Source of the DNA: Rhizophagus clarus
Lineage: Eukaryota; Glomeromycota; Glomeromycetes; Glomerales; Glomeraceae
DNA length: 64,000 nt
Reading direction: 5' to 3'
Assembly (NCBI GenBank): GCA_015698045.1
Contig: BLAL01000019.1
Span: forward strand, 250,501 to 314,500
A program made the position numbers and the translations under genes. Below are positions 1 to 12,789 of the stretch, piece after piece. Numbering within the stretch: position 1 is the stretch's first letter; the number at the start of each line of letters is the position of its first letter. The notes under the pieces were generated by a model. The model was not told the origin of the DNA. It worked only from the letters and a program-made list of their open reading frames with translations, and did no database searches.

Positions 1-1050
1 TTATCGAAATTATTCTATATTTGATGACAATAATTATTAAAACAATTTTTTTTAGTTTTACCGATTTGTGTCAATATTACGGTTTAAGGTTTTAAAAAAT
101 GAAAATTAACTTATTTATTACAGATTGGAAATTGTTTAATGTTAAAATCAAAGTTTGTATACTAACTAATCATATTATAATTTGTACTAGACGTTTTCTC
201 AGTTTATGAAAAGGTCATGTACCACCAAAAACAAAATCAAATGCGCAGATTAGATTATACAATGCAATGAAAGTCTATGTCTAATTATGTCATGCAATCT
301 GTTGGACTGGATAAATCGTTATATTTTTCATTATCAGATAAAATTAAGGCACGCAAATCACAATCATGTAACATATGACCAATCAAAATGCATAGTTTTA
401 TATATTTTAAAAAATTCTGAATTATTTATTCTTCAATCTTGTCAAAATTTTTTAATTTTTTAATGCGATCTCAAAAATTTTAATATGTATCGGATAAATT
501 GTTATCGGATTATTCTGTTCCAGTGTCCAAAAGTATTTATAATCATTACAGTTGACCACATAGTTAATAGAAACATGTCGCGATAGATGTAGGGCATTTT
601 TTTTTTTTTTCAACTCTGTCTACCTTTGATAGTATTACGTTAATATTACTCTCACTCATCTCGAAATATAATTTGTAGAAGGCTGATCTTTCTTTGTACT
701 GAAGCAGTATTTTCCAAAAAAATTGATATCATATAATATTTATTTACTGCGCTGTATGTGATTCGTCTGATCAATCGTACGACCGAAAAAAATACTGTAA
801 CTGGTAAAGATGATCCACAATTGGGAACTTCTGATAATTACTCATCATATTAATCATTTCTTTCACAAATTTTATTAGTCATGAAAGAAATATATATATA
901 CCCCCCAAAAAACTATTTTGCAATATTCGTAAAACGACGATGCAAAGTGGTACACAAATTACTCTTTGGTGTTTTGACTTACAATTTAATTCGCGATCTT
1001 ATGAAAGCTATCAAAAAAAACCCCCACTCTAAAAAACCCCCACTCTTTGA
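1..1050. other. AT-rich non-coding DNA
   Basis: No credible gene or RNA is visible. There are homopolymer runs, for example poly-T near 598-610. The only open frame of note, at 881-1066 on the plus strand, has biased composition and no recognisable motif. Confidence 0.5.
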
Positions 1051-2703
1051 TGGTTTCTCTTGTTAATGCAGATCAAATTCTTTCTAAAGAAATATTAAAT
1101 GACGAAGACAAACTAGTGGATACACCGCAATCAATTAGAGAAACCTTTAAACCTTTTGTGATGTTGAAGGAGGTAACATCCGAGTTATCATTAAAGCTCC
1201 TGTTGTCACTGGTGAGTCATTACTAAAGTTAGATTTTCATTTTTTTTGCCTTTTCTTAATGCTCCCTTATCCGTCAATAGGACATACAGAAAGAGAAATG
1301 TAACAATTAAACCTTCTCCTTCCTAAGGTTTGTGCAATAATGAGTATGTCAACAAAATCAGCTATGTACCTTTCATTGTTACATTGGGACACATTTCTTA
1401 ATGAAGCATTAACAGCCTCACCATCAATTGATAATATGGTTCTTAAGTTTTACATTCCCGATATTTTTTGATCGAGTGTATCATCTGAAGAAAAAACGCG
1501 GGATCGATTTTTGCGAAACCAGAAAGGTGATGCAGACGAAATGATTGTCACACAATCAAAGGTGAACCTGCCATTATAACATTTCCGTGCTGATGATAAG
1601 CAGAAACTGGAAGATAGTAACGACACAGAGGTAGTCGCTGTTGTTGAAGTAAAGCCGGAACAGTTTATGATTAACATAATAGTAGGGACTGAGATAACTG
1701 ATCATGGACAAGTCAAGCTTACAAGTGAACAAGATGATTTGGTCGAACTTTATACCGCAGCTGAAGCGGACACTAATCAAGAGAATCATTCGTCAGATAT
1801 TTGGATATATGGTGGTTAATAAATTAAGACATGAAATGATCACAACATACGCTAGAACATGGTTCTTAAAACGTGATGATCCACAAAATACAAACTTCTA
1901 CGTATCCCCTATGATTCCTATTAATCAACAACATCAGGCTTCATTTTTAGAATGTATGCATCATTTCGAAATATTTCCAGAAGTAACCCAACAATTGACT
2001 CTTCGATAAGTACTGATTCAGAAGATTTGGACATCGGGTAATTCAGACCATTCATCAGATGATGACGACGATTATAGGTCATCTAAACGTCAAATAACTA
2101 TTGAGCAAAGGGTACTGTGAGTATTCGGAGTACTCTAAATCAGCACAAACTGGTTCAAAGATAAACACTTTGGATGCAAAAAAAGATAATGTAGAAAAAA
2201 ATTCAATTGTAAAAGTAATGATGAGATTCTTGTAAACGTGAAAAACTATGATTGTGAACTATTTTACTTTGGCAAAACGTTGGGACTTAGTCGATCCGGA
2301 AACGTTTTGAAACAAGATTTTTCAAAGAATCAGGCGCTTTAAAAATGGTTAGTTTATATAAAGATGATGCTAAGCTAGAAGAAATGCTCGATGAAATAAA
2401 GATTTATGATATAATTCTAGAGAGTATTCAAGGAATTTATATACTAAAGTTCCTAAAATTTGGGGTTCTCCATGAGGCGTTTGTTTTCATGATTACATCA
2501 TTTTCAGGAGAATCGTTTGCAAGTAAAAGAAAAGAAATCACGGGAACAGAAAAGCGGTCAGCTGTCGACGGTTTACTAGCAATACATGCGTTAGGTGTGA
2601 AACATGGCGACATCAGATTAGAGAACATAATAACCCATCAACGGGACATTCTTGTGTCTGGCGGATCGATTTCGCGTGGAGTAAAATTGAAGATAATGCA
2701 GTA
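1051..2703 (+). pseudogene. Decayed Crinkler-associated kinase-like gene
   Basis: Discontinuous coding stretches on the plus strand keep protein-like signal across several frames. The first ends with a G-N-I-R-V-I-I-K-A-P stretch followed by a GTGAGT splice donor near 1210. Later blocks at about 1380-1790, 1830-2008 (containing TWFLKRDDP and YVSP) and 2345-2703 follow. The last contains VKHGDIRLENI, which matches the catalytic-loop pattern of protein kinases with G in place of R in the HRD-like motif. From memory of the fungal group, this resembles the kinase-like C-terminal modules found with Crinkler-type headers. Frame changes and stops, for example the TGA near 1468, mean no single open frame survives even with plausible introns. 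No intact glycine loop or DFG motif was identified. Confidence 0.55.
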
Positions 2704-3305
2704 GTCCTGAAAATGGAATTACTCGAATTGGAACGCTTGCTAAACCTGTGTTAAATATACGTTAATTATTATCTTTAGGAAACGGAGAGTGAAAAACTAA
2801 AATGAATATGTATTTTTTTTCGATTTGCTAGTAACATTACATTAGTATTGTACATATGTGCTTATAATCAAAGCTCTTGAAGAACTTATTTGTATAATAG
2901 GTTGTGTTCTCGTACTAATAAAAGGGTATTTTCTAATTTTTTCTTCCTTTGCTATTCCCATCAAATACGGGAATGGAAGATATTTCAAGTCAAGACAATC
3001 CAAGCTATTGTTAAACACGCTTTATACATTATAAGTCAAACACCGAAAGATATTATAAAAAAGTTGAAAATAAATAAATATATAAATAAATAAATTTTAT
3101 AAACTCTGAATCGGAAAAGATACGCATGATTTAATATTTATTCCATCACTCCACAATAATTAAATAAATAATACTACTAAATAATTTTGACAAATATATT
3201 TCTATTATAATTTGTAAATAACCAAGTCCCTAAATAATAATTACAATCTAAATAAATTATATAACACTTGAAATATTAATTTTAAATTTAATAATCGAAT
3301 TATAC
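2704..3305. other. Intergenic, AT-rich
   Basis: Between the kinase relic and the convergent 3' end of the auxilin-like gene. No gene seen. AT-rich sequence on both sides could hold polyadenylation signals, but none is distinctive. Confidence 0.4.
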
Positions 3306-6300
3306 CTATAAATTATTTTGAACCTTGAAAACATCCCAAGCATCATTTAGTGCAGAAAATATACCATTGGCTAATAATCTTTGTTCTATCGAAGTTTCCG
3401 AATTTAACTACGAAGGAATAAATTCATGTTAGTGTAGTCTTTATCAGATCAGGAATAATTTGAAAATGCAAACCTTATCAGGATGTACTTTAGCAATAGC
3501 TTTCATATATCTAATTTTGACTTGTGAAGGTGTTACTAATTCATGTAATCCTATTGTCTTCCATCCAATTCCATCCCATAAAACAACATCAAGACTACTT
3601 ATTAAAGCTCTAAGATTTGTCTCTTTGCCTCCTTTCCATTGCATTATCTTTTGATCAACGTGATCTTTCAACCTAAACTTTTCTGCGTCTTCAAATTCTT
3701 GCTGTCGAGCTTGATCACGCAATCTAATAACGGCTGGATTATTGGGGTCAACATAAGTCGATGATGTTGACGTAGGAACTGTGGGATCAATAAATCCAAA
3801 TGCGTTTAGAGGCGCTCCAAATGTACTCTGAGATGCTGATTGTGTGGGTATTGAAGTATCTGAGACCATAAACTCATTAAAGTCGTTTTGATTTGATGAC
3901 TGATTCGACGATATTAGAGGAGAGTCATTTTTATCCTTAACTTCTGATTTGCTGTCTGTCGTCATTTTTATAGCTTTTTGGCACCGCCTTAATCCATCAC
4001 TTACACTTTTACCAATACCTGGATCAGCATTAATCAACTTTTGGTAATCGTCTCTTGCGCTATCATATTTCTCCATGACTTCGTAAGCAGAAGCCCGTCG
4101 AAGTAAAGCTTTAGTATATTGATCCTTTAAATTAATTGCTACTCCAGGTGGCGGGGGCAACGTATAATCATCAATTAACTGAAGTATTAGAGTACAATCT
4201 TCCTCACATCCACGATGATCACCATTCTTCAATTTAGCAGCTGCTCGATTATTATATAAAATAGCACGTAACAAATGCTTATTTGGAAGAGAATCAATGG
4301 CCAAAGAATAAAATTTTTCCGCTTCACCAAATTGACCAAGTTTAAACAATCCATTTCCTTTTATTTTATGGGTCTCAGATTTATTCAATTGTTCAGATGA
4401 AACATGAATCACAGGCCTTGGAGGTTTTGAAGGTGTTACTCGTGTTGGTGAAGATTTGTTTTGAGAAGGTGGACGTCGACGAGCAGGTGAGATATAAGTT
4501 GAATCCGATGAATTCACATCTGGTTTTGTAGAACGTGATGGTACAATTGGCTTCGGGGATTTCTTTGATTCGTTCTGATTCAAAGTACGGTAATGACCTT
4601 CATTACTTTCTTTAATCTTGGAATTTGTTGAAACAAATGTACCTCGTCCTGACAATATATCATTATCACTATCTTCTCTAAGTTTTGATGAGACTGGTAA
4701 AAATTTATTTCGACCAGGATTTGGTAACTCATCGTCACTACTGTCTTTTGCTTTTGAAGAGACAGAAACGAATCGATTTCTGCCGGGTATAGGATGATAA
4801 TCATCATCACTGCTACTATCATCGTAACTATCTTGAAATCTTTCCTCAAACTTACTATTTGGCGAATCAGCATAATCAGATTGAAAATCATTGTTTTGCA
4901 TCCATCTAGGTTTTCTGCTGCCATCCTCCTCAGAATCTTGCTGTAAGTCTTCCAACGCCTTATTTACCACTTCTTTCGATTGCTTATAAAAAGCACTTGC
5001 TTTTTTAAAGGCATGCATTCCAAATTCACTCGCAGTAGAAATAAATTTTTCTTTTTGTTGTAGAAAATTAGATGATACTGAAGACGACGAACGATCACTA
5101 CTTTCGCCATCAGAAACACTTATACCATAAACATTTCGTCTTGGTACATTAAGATTATGATTTTTTAACGAAAAACGCCCTTTTTCAATGTGACCATGTT
5201 CACTATCATCGTCATCTCGGTGAAGATAATCAGCAGTGTTTGATCTTCGACGTCCAAAGTTTTTTTGTAGTTGCTTAGTTTTGTCCATAGACATTTTATC
5301 CACAACTTCGCGTTGTTGAACAAGGATTTCAATAGCAGATGAAACATCTTCACCATTATCTGTAACAGCCAACGCGGCTTCCGCCTCATCCACTGAGAAA
5401 CCCATATCTACAATTTGTGCAATAAGATGATCCTTAGATTCATTTCTTGGTGTTGGACTGTTATTAAAATTCCTTTCACTATGCGGAGAAGTATCTCTTT
5501 TTGTCGGTACTGGTTTTGCCAGTTCACCTAAAGGATTTTCATCATCAACAACGTTAAGAGTATCACTTTTTACAGAAATTGGTTTTGCCAGTTCACCCAA
5601 AGGATTTTCATCATCATCTTCATCAACATTAAGAGTAGGAACTGATGATGAAGAATTATTTTGTTTTTCAAAAATTCCAAAATCCATTAAATCATCTGCT
5701 GCTGCTGAAGAAATCTATGATTTAAAATAAAAATTAATAATTGCAATAAATATATTAATAATCCGAAATAACACCGTTTGCACCTTATTGTTGTTTGTAC
5801 CATTAGATAAAAAGTTCAAATCCCACCGAGTTTCCTCAGATGAATGAGAAACAGTTGGTGGTTTCCTATTTAATTTATAATGAAATTTTGAATTAATTAA
5901 TTTGATTCTATTATGGATAATCAATAAAAAGAGAAAAGTAAAAGATTACAAACATCTGACTATTTGAATTTAAAGATATCGATTCAGAAGTTCCGTATTG
6001 ATTTGCTCCCGACAAAATATCATCAAATATATCTCCCGTTGGTTGCCGATTTCCATTACTTCTTGATGAATTTGAACTTTTTCCTTCTAAAGAATCCCAA
6101 AAATGTGTTTGATCATAATGTTCTTTTAATTTTTCATTCTCTTCTTGTAATTTACGTTGTTGTTCTTGTTCTTGTAGTTTACGTTTTCCATCCAAGGATA
6201 AATTCGTATTTGTCGGTTTCTTATTAAAAAGTGAGAAAGTATCATTCAGTGAATCTGTACTATTATTATTGGAAAATGATGTTAAGCTTGGTGAAATATG

Positions 6301-6612
6301 TGGTGATCTATTGTTAGGAGAATTTGAAGAATAAGTTTTTGTTCCACTTGTAGATGATGGTAAAAAATTTTGGTTATTAACAGAATTATCTGAATCAGAA
6401 TTATTAATTTTATTTAATCTTTTAAATACAGGTGAATTAGCATTTATAGCTTGAGAAAGAAAAATATTTTGATCAGATGTAGAGAATGTTGTAGAATTTT
6501 TTGATATTGGTGCTGTTGTACCTCTCATAGCATTTAATGAAGTATTGTTACTTTTTTGATTTGAAGATCTATTGGATCCAGAGCCCCAAATTAATTCATT
6601 CAAGTCATCCAT
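3306..6612 (-). CDS. SWA2: Auxilin-like J-domain protein (SWA2 type), three exons
   Basis: Predicted uncoating co-chaperone: auxilins recruit Hsc70 through a C-terminal J domain to remove clathrin from vesicles. Exons are 6612-5950, 5714-3474 and 3407-3306; introns of 235 and 66 bp have GT and AG ends and all phases are 0, giving about 1001 aa. Visible order: Ser/Asn-rich N terminus with a charged coiled-coil-like stretch; two near-identical ENPLGELAKP repeats (about 256-290); UBA domain with the MGF loop (about 315-355); TPR-like array (about 666-800); and an auxilin-type J domain at the C terminus with the HPD triad at about 965, just before the last intron. The final exon supplies the conserved helix ending in an A-W-D-V-F-K-like stretch. 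UBA, TPR and J in this order match yeast Swa2. I chose the ATG at 6612 because codons before it do not give a better start. No damage seen. Confidence 0.9.
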
Positions 6613-6997
6613 ATTTATAACCAAAGATTAAAAAAAATATATGTATAAATATATTCTCTATTTGAATAATTCGATTAATAAGATTCTAGAGAATAATTAT
6701 TTGCAATTTTTGGATATTTTTTTTTTATAAATAAACTTTATTTAAATATGAAATTAAGTTATAACAATTCAACTTTTAACTCAAATTAATATTTTGTTAT
6801 AACCATAGAAATGTTAAAAATACATATATAAAAAGAAAATGACCAAATTAATTGAGAAACAAAAAAGAGCAATGAATTTATATTTATGTCGTGGCTAAGT
6901 CGTACAGTTAAAGCCACGTTTTTGAAATTTTGATTGGTTTACTCGTTTTATATAAAAAAGTAATACGGAAATTTCCATTAAAGTTACCGCTCTAGTT

Positions 6998-7179
6998 ACC
7001 GTATTTTTCCAATATTAGTCACCCCCCGAAATTAAGCACCACCCCAAACTTTTCAAGTTTTGTTAAAAAAAATCATATATGAAATACTAATAAAAAAACT
7101 TCCAAAATTAAACACCCCCCCAAACTTTTCGCTCAAAATCCTTGCAAAAAAGGGGGGCTTAATTTTGGAAACATACGGT
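6998..7179. mobile_element. Small TIR element (MITE candidate)
   Basis: A 182-bp segment begins ACCGTATTTTTCCAA and ends with the near inverted complement TTGGAAACATACGGT. It is flanked by AGTT on both sides (6994-6997 and 7180-7183), a possible 4-bp target duplication. The interior has alternating C-rich (CACCCCCCGAAATTAAG-like) and G-rich (GGGGGGCTTAATTTTGG) blocks able to pair. No coding capacity. The superfamily is not assigned. Confidence 0.45.
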
Positions 7180-8100
7180 AGTTACTCTGCTATTGGCTTT
7201 ATTGTTCGTATCACGTGAAATACACTAATGACTATCTTGGAAATTGCATAGCCAGATTCTAAGCCTCCTTCTTAAGTAATAGGTTATATTTTGAGTGGTC
7301 CGTATAAACGTGATTTGCCGGGCACTTGAATCAAAAAACTTTTTTCCGAAAGACACATGATCCTTTAAAGATTCTTTCATCACTTTAACCTACTTTAACC
7401 CTTCGCTAATAAAACGGCTCATAGGTAACTATTTATATGTCTTTAATAAAATATTCATATAACCGTAATTTTATTTTTTTATATCTTCGTACTTTTCTTT
7501 ATGTTACAAGAAAAACAAGAAAACTTCGATGTTCCAACTATCGGGAGAAGCCATACGAATGCACATGTACCAGCTTCCACGAAAATAATCCTGCTTCACT
7601 GCCACAGATAGTTCGCACTTCCTTATTTGCTGAACTAAAAATTCTAGCAACTTAAAAGCCGGAGACGAGGGAATTAAAAAAGCATTAGTTCTAAGACATC
7701 GACTACTAAGTGTTCTTATAATGTGGAAAAATGAGATAATGGTTTATTCATCTTTTTAGCCCGCAAGTAGGGGTGTCAACCCTTAGACGCGTGGAGGAGT
7801 TTAAAACATATTTATGCGTGAGTGTTTGTTGTTGTTATTTGATACAATCTACCAAACAAAATCTATTATCTAACGGGGCGCGCGTTATTTAAATTTCGAA
7901 TTTTAGAAATATTATCCACGCCATGTCCCGCTGGCATAGGGAAGAAGGGCGCCCAGCCGTTGTGGGTGGTTCACTTCTCTGTGAGAAGAATCAGATATGT
8001 ACCCCCTTATTTAAATTTGTAGAAGCTGGAAGAGAAAATGTAAATAAGGACTTAAGCTTTGATTTATAACATAACTAGTAGGATTTTTATGAGATATATC
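7180..8100. other. Mostly non-coding, with a GC-richer island
   Basis: A short open frame at 7437-7655 (+, 72 codons) has no recognised motif. Around 7870-8000 base composition is unusually GC-rich for the window, including a GGGGCGCGCG stretch. I tested this for rRNA or tRNA signatures by eye and found none. Confidence 0.3.
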
Positions 8101-8109
8101 CTTAGGAAG

Positions 8110-8622
8110 AAGTCTTTTTAGTACTCAGAAAACGAAGTTGAAACAGATTTTGATCCAGATTGCATTGATAGAAATCAGAAATGAGAGTGGGTAGTAGTAT
8201 AATGTTGATGTGCAATGAATATTCGCCAAACTTCTTAATTCAACAATAAATTACATTGATAGAATTACCAAAAAGAATACTTTCATGGAAATAAAGAGAC
8301 GTTACAAAAGAACGATAAATTGATTTTATAAGAATCTTTAGTAAAAAAAACTGGAAGCAATATTTGATTACAACGAGATTGAATCAAAAATAATTGAGGT
8401 AACAATGATCAAAGGTGACAATCAGACAGAAGAGCTTTTTTGTTCGATACACTCTCCCAGATTTTTCCGCGAATTTCATGTATAATAAATATCGAGAGTT
8501 CTGGATCGTATAATTACTGAACGGACTTTTATTGTTGAATGTTTATCTCCAATCTTTCGCGCGTTTCGAAACGCGTTTCCCTGGAGCGTGCTGTCATCAT
8601 AATTTAAAAAAATTTATATCTA
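8110..8622 (+). pseudogene. Coding relic of unknown family
   Basis: Several frames carry protein-like runs broken by stops. An acidic block near 8135-8190 reads as E-V-E-T-D-F-D-P-D. A better-preserved block at about 8505-8622 contains ITERTFIVECLSPIFRAFR followed by NAFP and ends at a stop. The composition and the alternation of frames indicate a degraded gene rather than chance. I do not recognise a named domain. Confidence 0.35.
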
Positions 8623-9390
8623 ATTATAAATAAAATTTACTATTGAAGAATGAAGATTTTCTTGTGATCGTCATATTGGGCTATTAAAGTCTCCTGTTAA
8701 TATTGTTGTAATTCCCATCTTAATAACTCTAAATTCTTTTCACTATTTTCTTTCAAAATTCTGCAAAAGTATCCTGAACAATTATATCTTTCACGTAACA
8801 GAATACTTTTTCCGATAAAAAAAAAATTTCGACAATGATAAGTATTTACTCTTGGATACATTTCCATAAGAAAAAAATTTTTTCTATATTTTTGAATTAT
8901 GACATTCTTTAAGTTATTGTGTATCCTTATATTTTTAATATTTTTTTTTTTTGATGTAAAGTTATTAAACTTGGGATTTTTTCTATTATACAAAAACAAA
9001 AAATACTTTTATAACTACAGTTGAATGCATATTTTTTCGCAAGCACAAACGCACATATAAAGATATCTTCACAAGCTTCTTTACCCGCTTCACCCGCCAC
9101 GGATTGGTGCAATAATTAATGAATTTAATGTGATCGTACCACGCAATACCTATCTGCTATATCCCTAGATCATAGCAAATCGCTTTTAATCCTGATTCTG
9201 GATTATTGATACGATCATTGTGACATAAAAAGTCGAATTAATCGTAACCATTCGTCGGGAATCGGGATCAGGATCACGTCACCCCAAAGTTACATTTTGT
9301 AGTATAAGATATTACACTAACGCTTTTACAGGAATAATTGTGAATCTGAAGTCTAAATCAATTAATCTTTTGCTTCATAACTTATATTTC
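8623..9390. other. No gene seen
   Basis: AT-rich sequence. Open frames on the minus strand here (8697-8999, 8927-9112) have low-complexity composition and no motif. Confidence 0.35.
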
Positions 9391-9404
9391 GATAACGATA
9401 AATA

Positions 9405-10416
9405 CAATATGGACTTCAAGGAATTTTAAAAAACTGGAACAATGATGAACTCTGATTTTTTTAAAAGATCAAAATCTTCTACTAGGTAATGATGATATCG
9501 CAATTTTAAAAAAACAAAAATAACAGATTCCAGCTTTTTAAAGATGACTTAAGACGAGAAGTTTTGCAAATTGGACCTTCTGTTGCAATTTCAAAACTTA
9601 TAGATGATATTAATAACAATAAGTAAAATAGGAAATAATATCTTATTTTCATATATATATGTGTGTGTGTATTTGTACCTGTGATGAATTTAATAATGTT
9701 TATTTTAGATATGTTTGATATACAAAAAACAAAAGAAGGTTAGTTTGCCAATTAGTGAATTCTTTCAGTTATTGACCGCTAAAAATCATGTATAATGATA
9801 TTTTCTTGATTTTCTTCCTTATGCTTAGGACCATAATTCCAAGGCATTTAGGTCATTTTTTTACCTATAATGAAACTGCCGTGAAAATGCTTAACCCGAT
9901 AAAGTATCAATTAACTGAAGTATGATTAGTCGTCGATGGGAAAAAAATTATGGAGATGGTAGGTTTGGTTTTATTGATATTTTAGAAATCGGTGATAATG
10001 AAACAATGAAATCAAATGTTTTGTTAGAGTTGAAATATATTAGTTTAACCGGTCTTTATAAAGGTAAATATGGTAGTAATACAAATCCAGGGTTTAAAGA
10101 ATTTGATAAGTTAGATAATGAATTGAAACAGAAGCAGAATTATTGAGAAGAAAATATTTTATCAAAAAGAATAAAAGAATTCAATAACAACTGAAGAGCA
10201 AATAGTTGAAGACGACATAACGCAATTAGATAAATAGGTTAAAACAATGGAAAACGGTAAAGTGATGGGTAATGGTTCTGGTACTCTTGATAACAGAATA
10301 AATTCAGATATCGGAACTAGCATAATAAGTGGTTTTTTAATAGTTTTAATTGGAACTAACAGGTTTATTACTAAAAAGATTAAGATAAACTTAATATCGG
10401 ATATATCTAAAAATTA
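9405..10416 (+). pseudogene. SAM-domain plus PD-(D/E)XK nuclease-like gene relic
   Basis: A degraded SAM-like segment at 9405-9630 keeps a W-N-N-D-E-L start, a DDIAILKKQK middle and an end reading VAISKLIDDINNNK, but with stops and frame changes. About 290 bp downstream, 9922-10146 is open and contains LLELKYISL, the beta-strand with E-x-K typical of PD-(D/E)XK nucleases of the AAA-ATPase-like/PF08011 type. A further segment at 10234-10416 continues in another frame (GNGSGTLDNRI and a hydrophobic strand). I infer one ancestral gene, SAM then nuclease-like, now broken. The nuclease assignment rests on one motif and overall order. Confidence 0.5.
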
Positions 10417-10617
10417 ATTGCTCTTCAATAATTCATGTAATTCACTTTTAATTCTTTGTAATTTGAGTAATAGTTTTGATTTACGGCTTTTAGTTGCTTT
10501 ACTTTTCGGCCTAAAATAGCGGCTACTAGCCCGGAGTTCCGGCGGCGACCAATCCCAGATTGCGTTGCAAACAGAAGCCCGCTCCAAGGAAAAAATGGAT
10601 ATCCGAGATAGAAGAAC
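10414..10617 (-). pseudogene. Coding relic, unknown, convergent with the nuclease relic
   Basis: An open minus-strand stretch without an initiator Met reads through W-D-W-S-P-P-E-L and a basic tail (SKATKSRKSKLLLKLQRIKS) to a stop at 10414. Its 3' end overlaps the stop of the plus-strand relic. The Lys/Arg-rich tail and sustained open frame suggest a truncated gene end; I do not recognise it. Confidence 0.3.
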
Positions 10618-10968
10618 TAATTATTTTATCTCAAGATTCTTCGAATAAAATTTATAGAACACGAAATGACTGAAAGTGAAGACTTTCAAATTGCGAATAA
10701 AAAATCCCATGTAACCAAAAGTGAGAACAGATCTTCACACTTTCAGCAAAAATGAGAACAGATCCCCATAATTCGCAGATTTGAAATCTAACGGTACATA
10801 ACATTATTTTTATTTTAACTTTTTCAGATTCGAATGTCGCACAGATTGGTCGGAGATCACTAACTTGTATTTTATTAATTTAGATATTTGTCACACACGA
10901 TCACTACAGTAACAAGTCATACCTTACAATACTTCATATAAAAAAGTGCTATAAAAATAGCGAATCAT

Positions 10969-11193
10969 ATGTTTGTAGTCAATATAAGTCCACGAAAAAC
11001 CGATTTACTCGTCCTACGTTTATCGGACGGTATGGAAATTGTAAATACAAAAGTGTCGGGAACACCGCTTAAAACTGCACAAACACACACTGTGGATGAC
11101 GTAAAGAAATTGATAATGGTTCCAGTTTGTAACCTCTATCAATTATTCAGTGGCAATTTAGATTGTAGCAGCAAAGGGAATAAGAACTTATAA
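10969..11193 (+). CDS. Short hypothetical ORF, 74 aa
   Basis: Starts with ATG, with a TATA-like run about 30 bp upstream (near 10938). The amino-acid composition is balanced, unlike the AT-driven frames around it (DLLVLRLSDGMEIVNTKVSG). No domain recognised. It lies directly before the CCCGAAAC repeat cluster and may be a fragment of something larger. Confidence 0.2.
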   Translation: MFVVNISPRKTDLLVLRLSDGMEIVNTKVSGTPLKTAQTHTVDDVKKLIMVPVCNLYQLFSGNLDCSSKGNKNL

Positions 11194-11206
11194 TATTCAG
11201 ATTATT

Positions 11207-11810
11207 GGTGACCGTCTCTAAACATGGGGCCCGAAACCGAAACCTCCCGAAACCCTTTAGGTTTAGGTATATACCGAAACTTAGTTTCGGGATGTGCATG
11301 AATCCCAAATCCCGAATCCCTCCCAAAACTCCCCCAAAAATGGGTAAAAACTTCATCGTATTAAGTGATTGTAAGAATATCATCAATGTCTTCTGCATAG
11401 ACTTTAAACCATAAAAAAAGAAATAATCGGATAAATGCAGCAAATCTCGTACCTTTTTGGTGTTGTCAACTTGGATTGGAGAAATTTATTTTTTTCGCAA
11501 CTTCTCTTGTTGCGTAAATTCAGTCCTAATGGCTGCAAAGAAATTAAAAATCTTTGCATAAATTAGAAGTGGAATCGAAAGAGAAGGGAATTATGCAACT
11601 AGCCAATTCAGGTTCTTCTGGTCTGTTAGAGAAACCGAAAACAACGGGAGACGGTTATACATGGGACCCGAAACCTCCAAGTGGATTTCCGAAAGTTTCG
11701 GGTTTCGGAATATACGAATCGAAACAATTCCCGAAACCCGAAATTAATTCCGAAACCCGAAACTGTTTTGGCCCGAATTATGCTCGACTTGGCCAGCACT
11801 ATCTATAAAT
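11207..11810. repeat. Two clusters of CCCGAAAC-rich repeats
   Basis: Clusters at about 11225-11345 and 11660-11780 are full of CCCGAAACC and its complement GGTTTCGGG. Each is preceded by a similar lead (ATGGGGCCCGAAACC versus ATGGGACCCGAAACC), so they look like diverged copies of one unit about 430 bp apart. Open frames through them (11205-11414, 11554-11808 and the antisense one) are repeat artefacts. Confidence 0.55.
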
Positions 11811-12149
11811 TTTGGCCAAGATAATGACAGACCCAAAATATTAATTTATTAAAATTTGAAAATTACGAATGTTTAATTTCACTTTTATTATTAATTATAA
11901 ATGCTAAATGGATTACACCAGTAATCACTATTGTTACGTAAAAGAAACCTTGAGTCCTACAATTAAATCAAAATAAATAACATGATTAATACGTAAGTTT
12001 TGGTTATATTTCGGTATATATGGTTTCGGTCTTAATTTTTTTACTGCATAAAATCTAATTCCATTTCATTAATAGTATAAGAATCTATAAATCAATAAAA
12101 TTGCTAAAATCTGCATATTCACTAAAAATTCTTGTACGTACTGATGACT

Positions 12150-12788
12150 TAGTGATGGCAAATAACAATGTCATTTGGCTAATTTTTAAATGATCCCAAA
12201 TGATATCAAAATGATATAAGAATTTGTATCATTTAAAATAAATGTCATTTACAAATGACAAGTGACGAAATGACATGTCATTTTTAAATGATGATCCATT
12301 TTGCAACAAAAATAGTTCTTAACTGATGGTAATTCTTTTAGGGATGTATACTTAATGAATATATTTGTTTATTAAATTTGGAAAAAAAATAAGTGATAAG
12401 ATTTTATTTTATGCAAAATGAATCTAAAGATTTTAATTTTTTTTCATGTTTTTGTCAGTTGGTATAGCGATAATGTTATTAATGAAGAAATTTATAATTT
12501 TGAAATAGGTGGGCAGGATACTCATCCAGTAAATAATCCATTAGCTGAATGAAATCTATTTAATTTGTTTAATAAATCTTTAGAAATGCCAGTTTATGTT
12601 AGTTCAATGATAAACTTGAATTAAATATCTAATGTAATAAAAAGTTAGAATAAATATGCAAAATATATTATAGGTCACATGATATATTTTAAATAACAAT
12701 CATTTGTCATTTGCCTTTGAAATGATAAATGACATGTGACATGTCACTAATATCATTTGTATCATTTTATATCACTTGCCAATACTGA
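12150..12788 (+). mobile_element. hAT-like relic with inverted ends
   Basis: Ends are imperfectly inverted: left TAGTGATGGCAAATAAC, right (reverse complement) CAGTATTGGCAAGTGAT. Dense short inverted copies of ATGACATGTCAT and AAATGACA lie just inside both ends, as in subterminal transposase-binding repeats. The interior at about 12466-12624 encodes a fragment with THPVNNPLAE, a TGA where Trp would fit, then LFNLFNKSLEMP. I take this as a possible hAT C-terminal remnant, but that is memory-based. The flanks (CTGATGAC against CTGACGTA) do not give a clean 8-bp duplication. Confidence 0.4.
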
Positions 12789-12789
12789 C

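Noticed and set aside
5808..5830. tRNA-like B box (AGTTCAAATCCCACC) in intron 1 of the auxilin-like gene
   Set aside because: No flanking acceptor or anticodon stem can be formed at the right distances, and no A box precedes it.
7870..8000. rRNA or snRNA gene in the GC-richer island
   Set aside because: No match to 5S, 5.8S, U-snRNA or tRNA signatures that I could recognise, and no termination signal.
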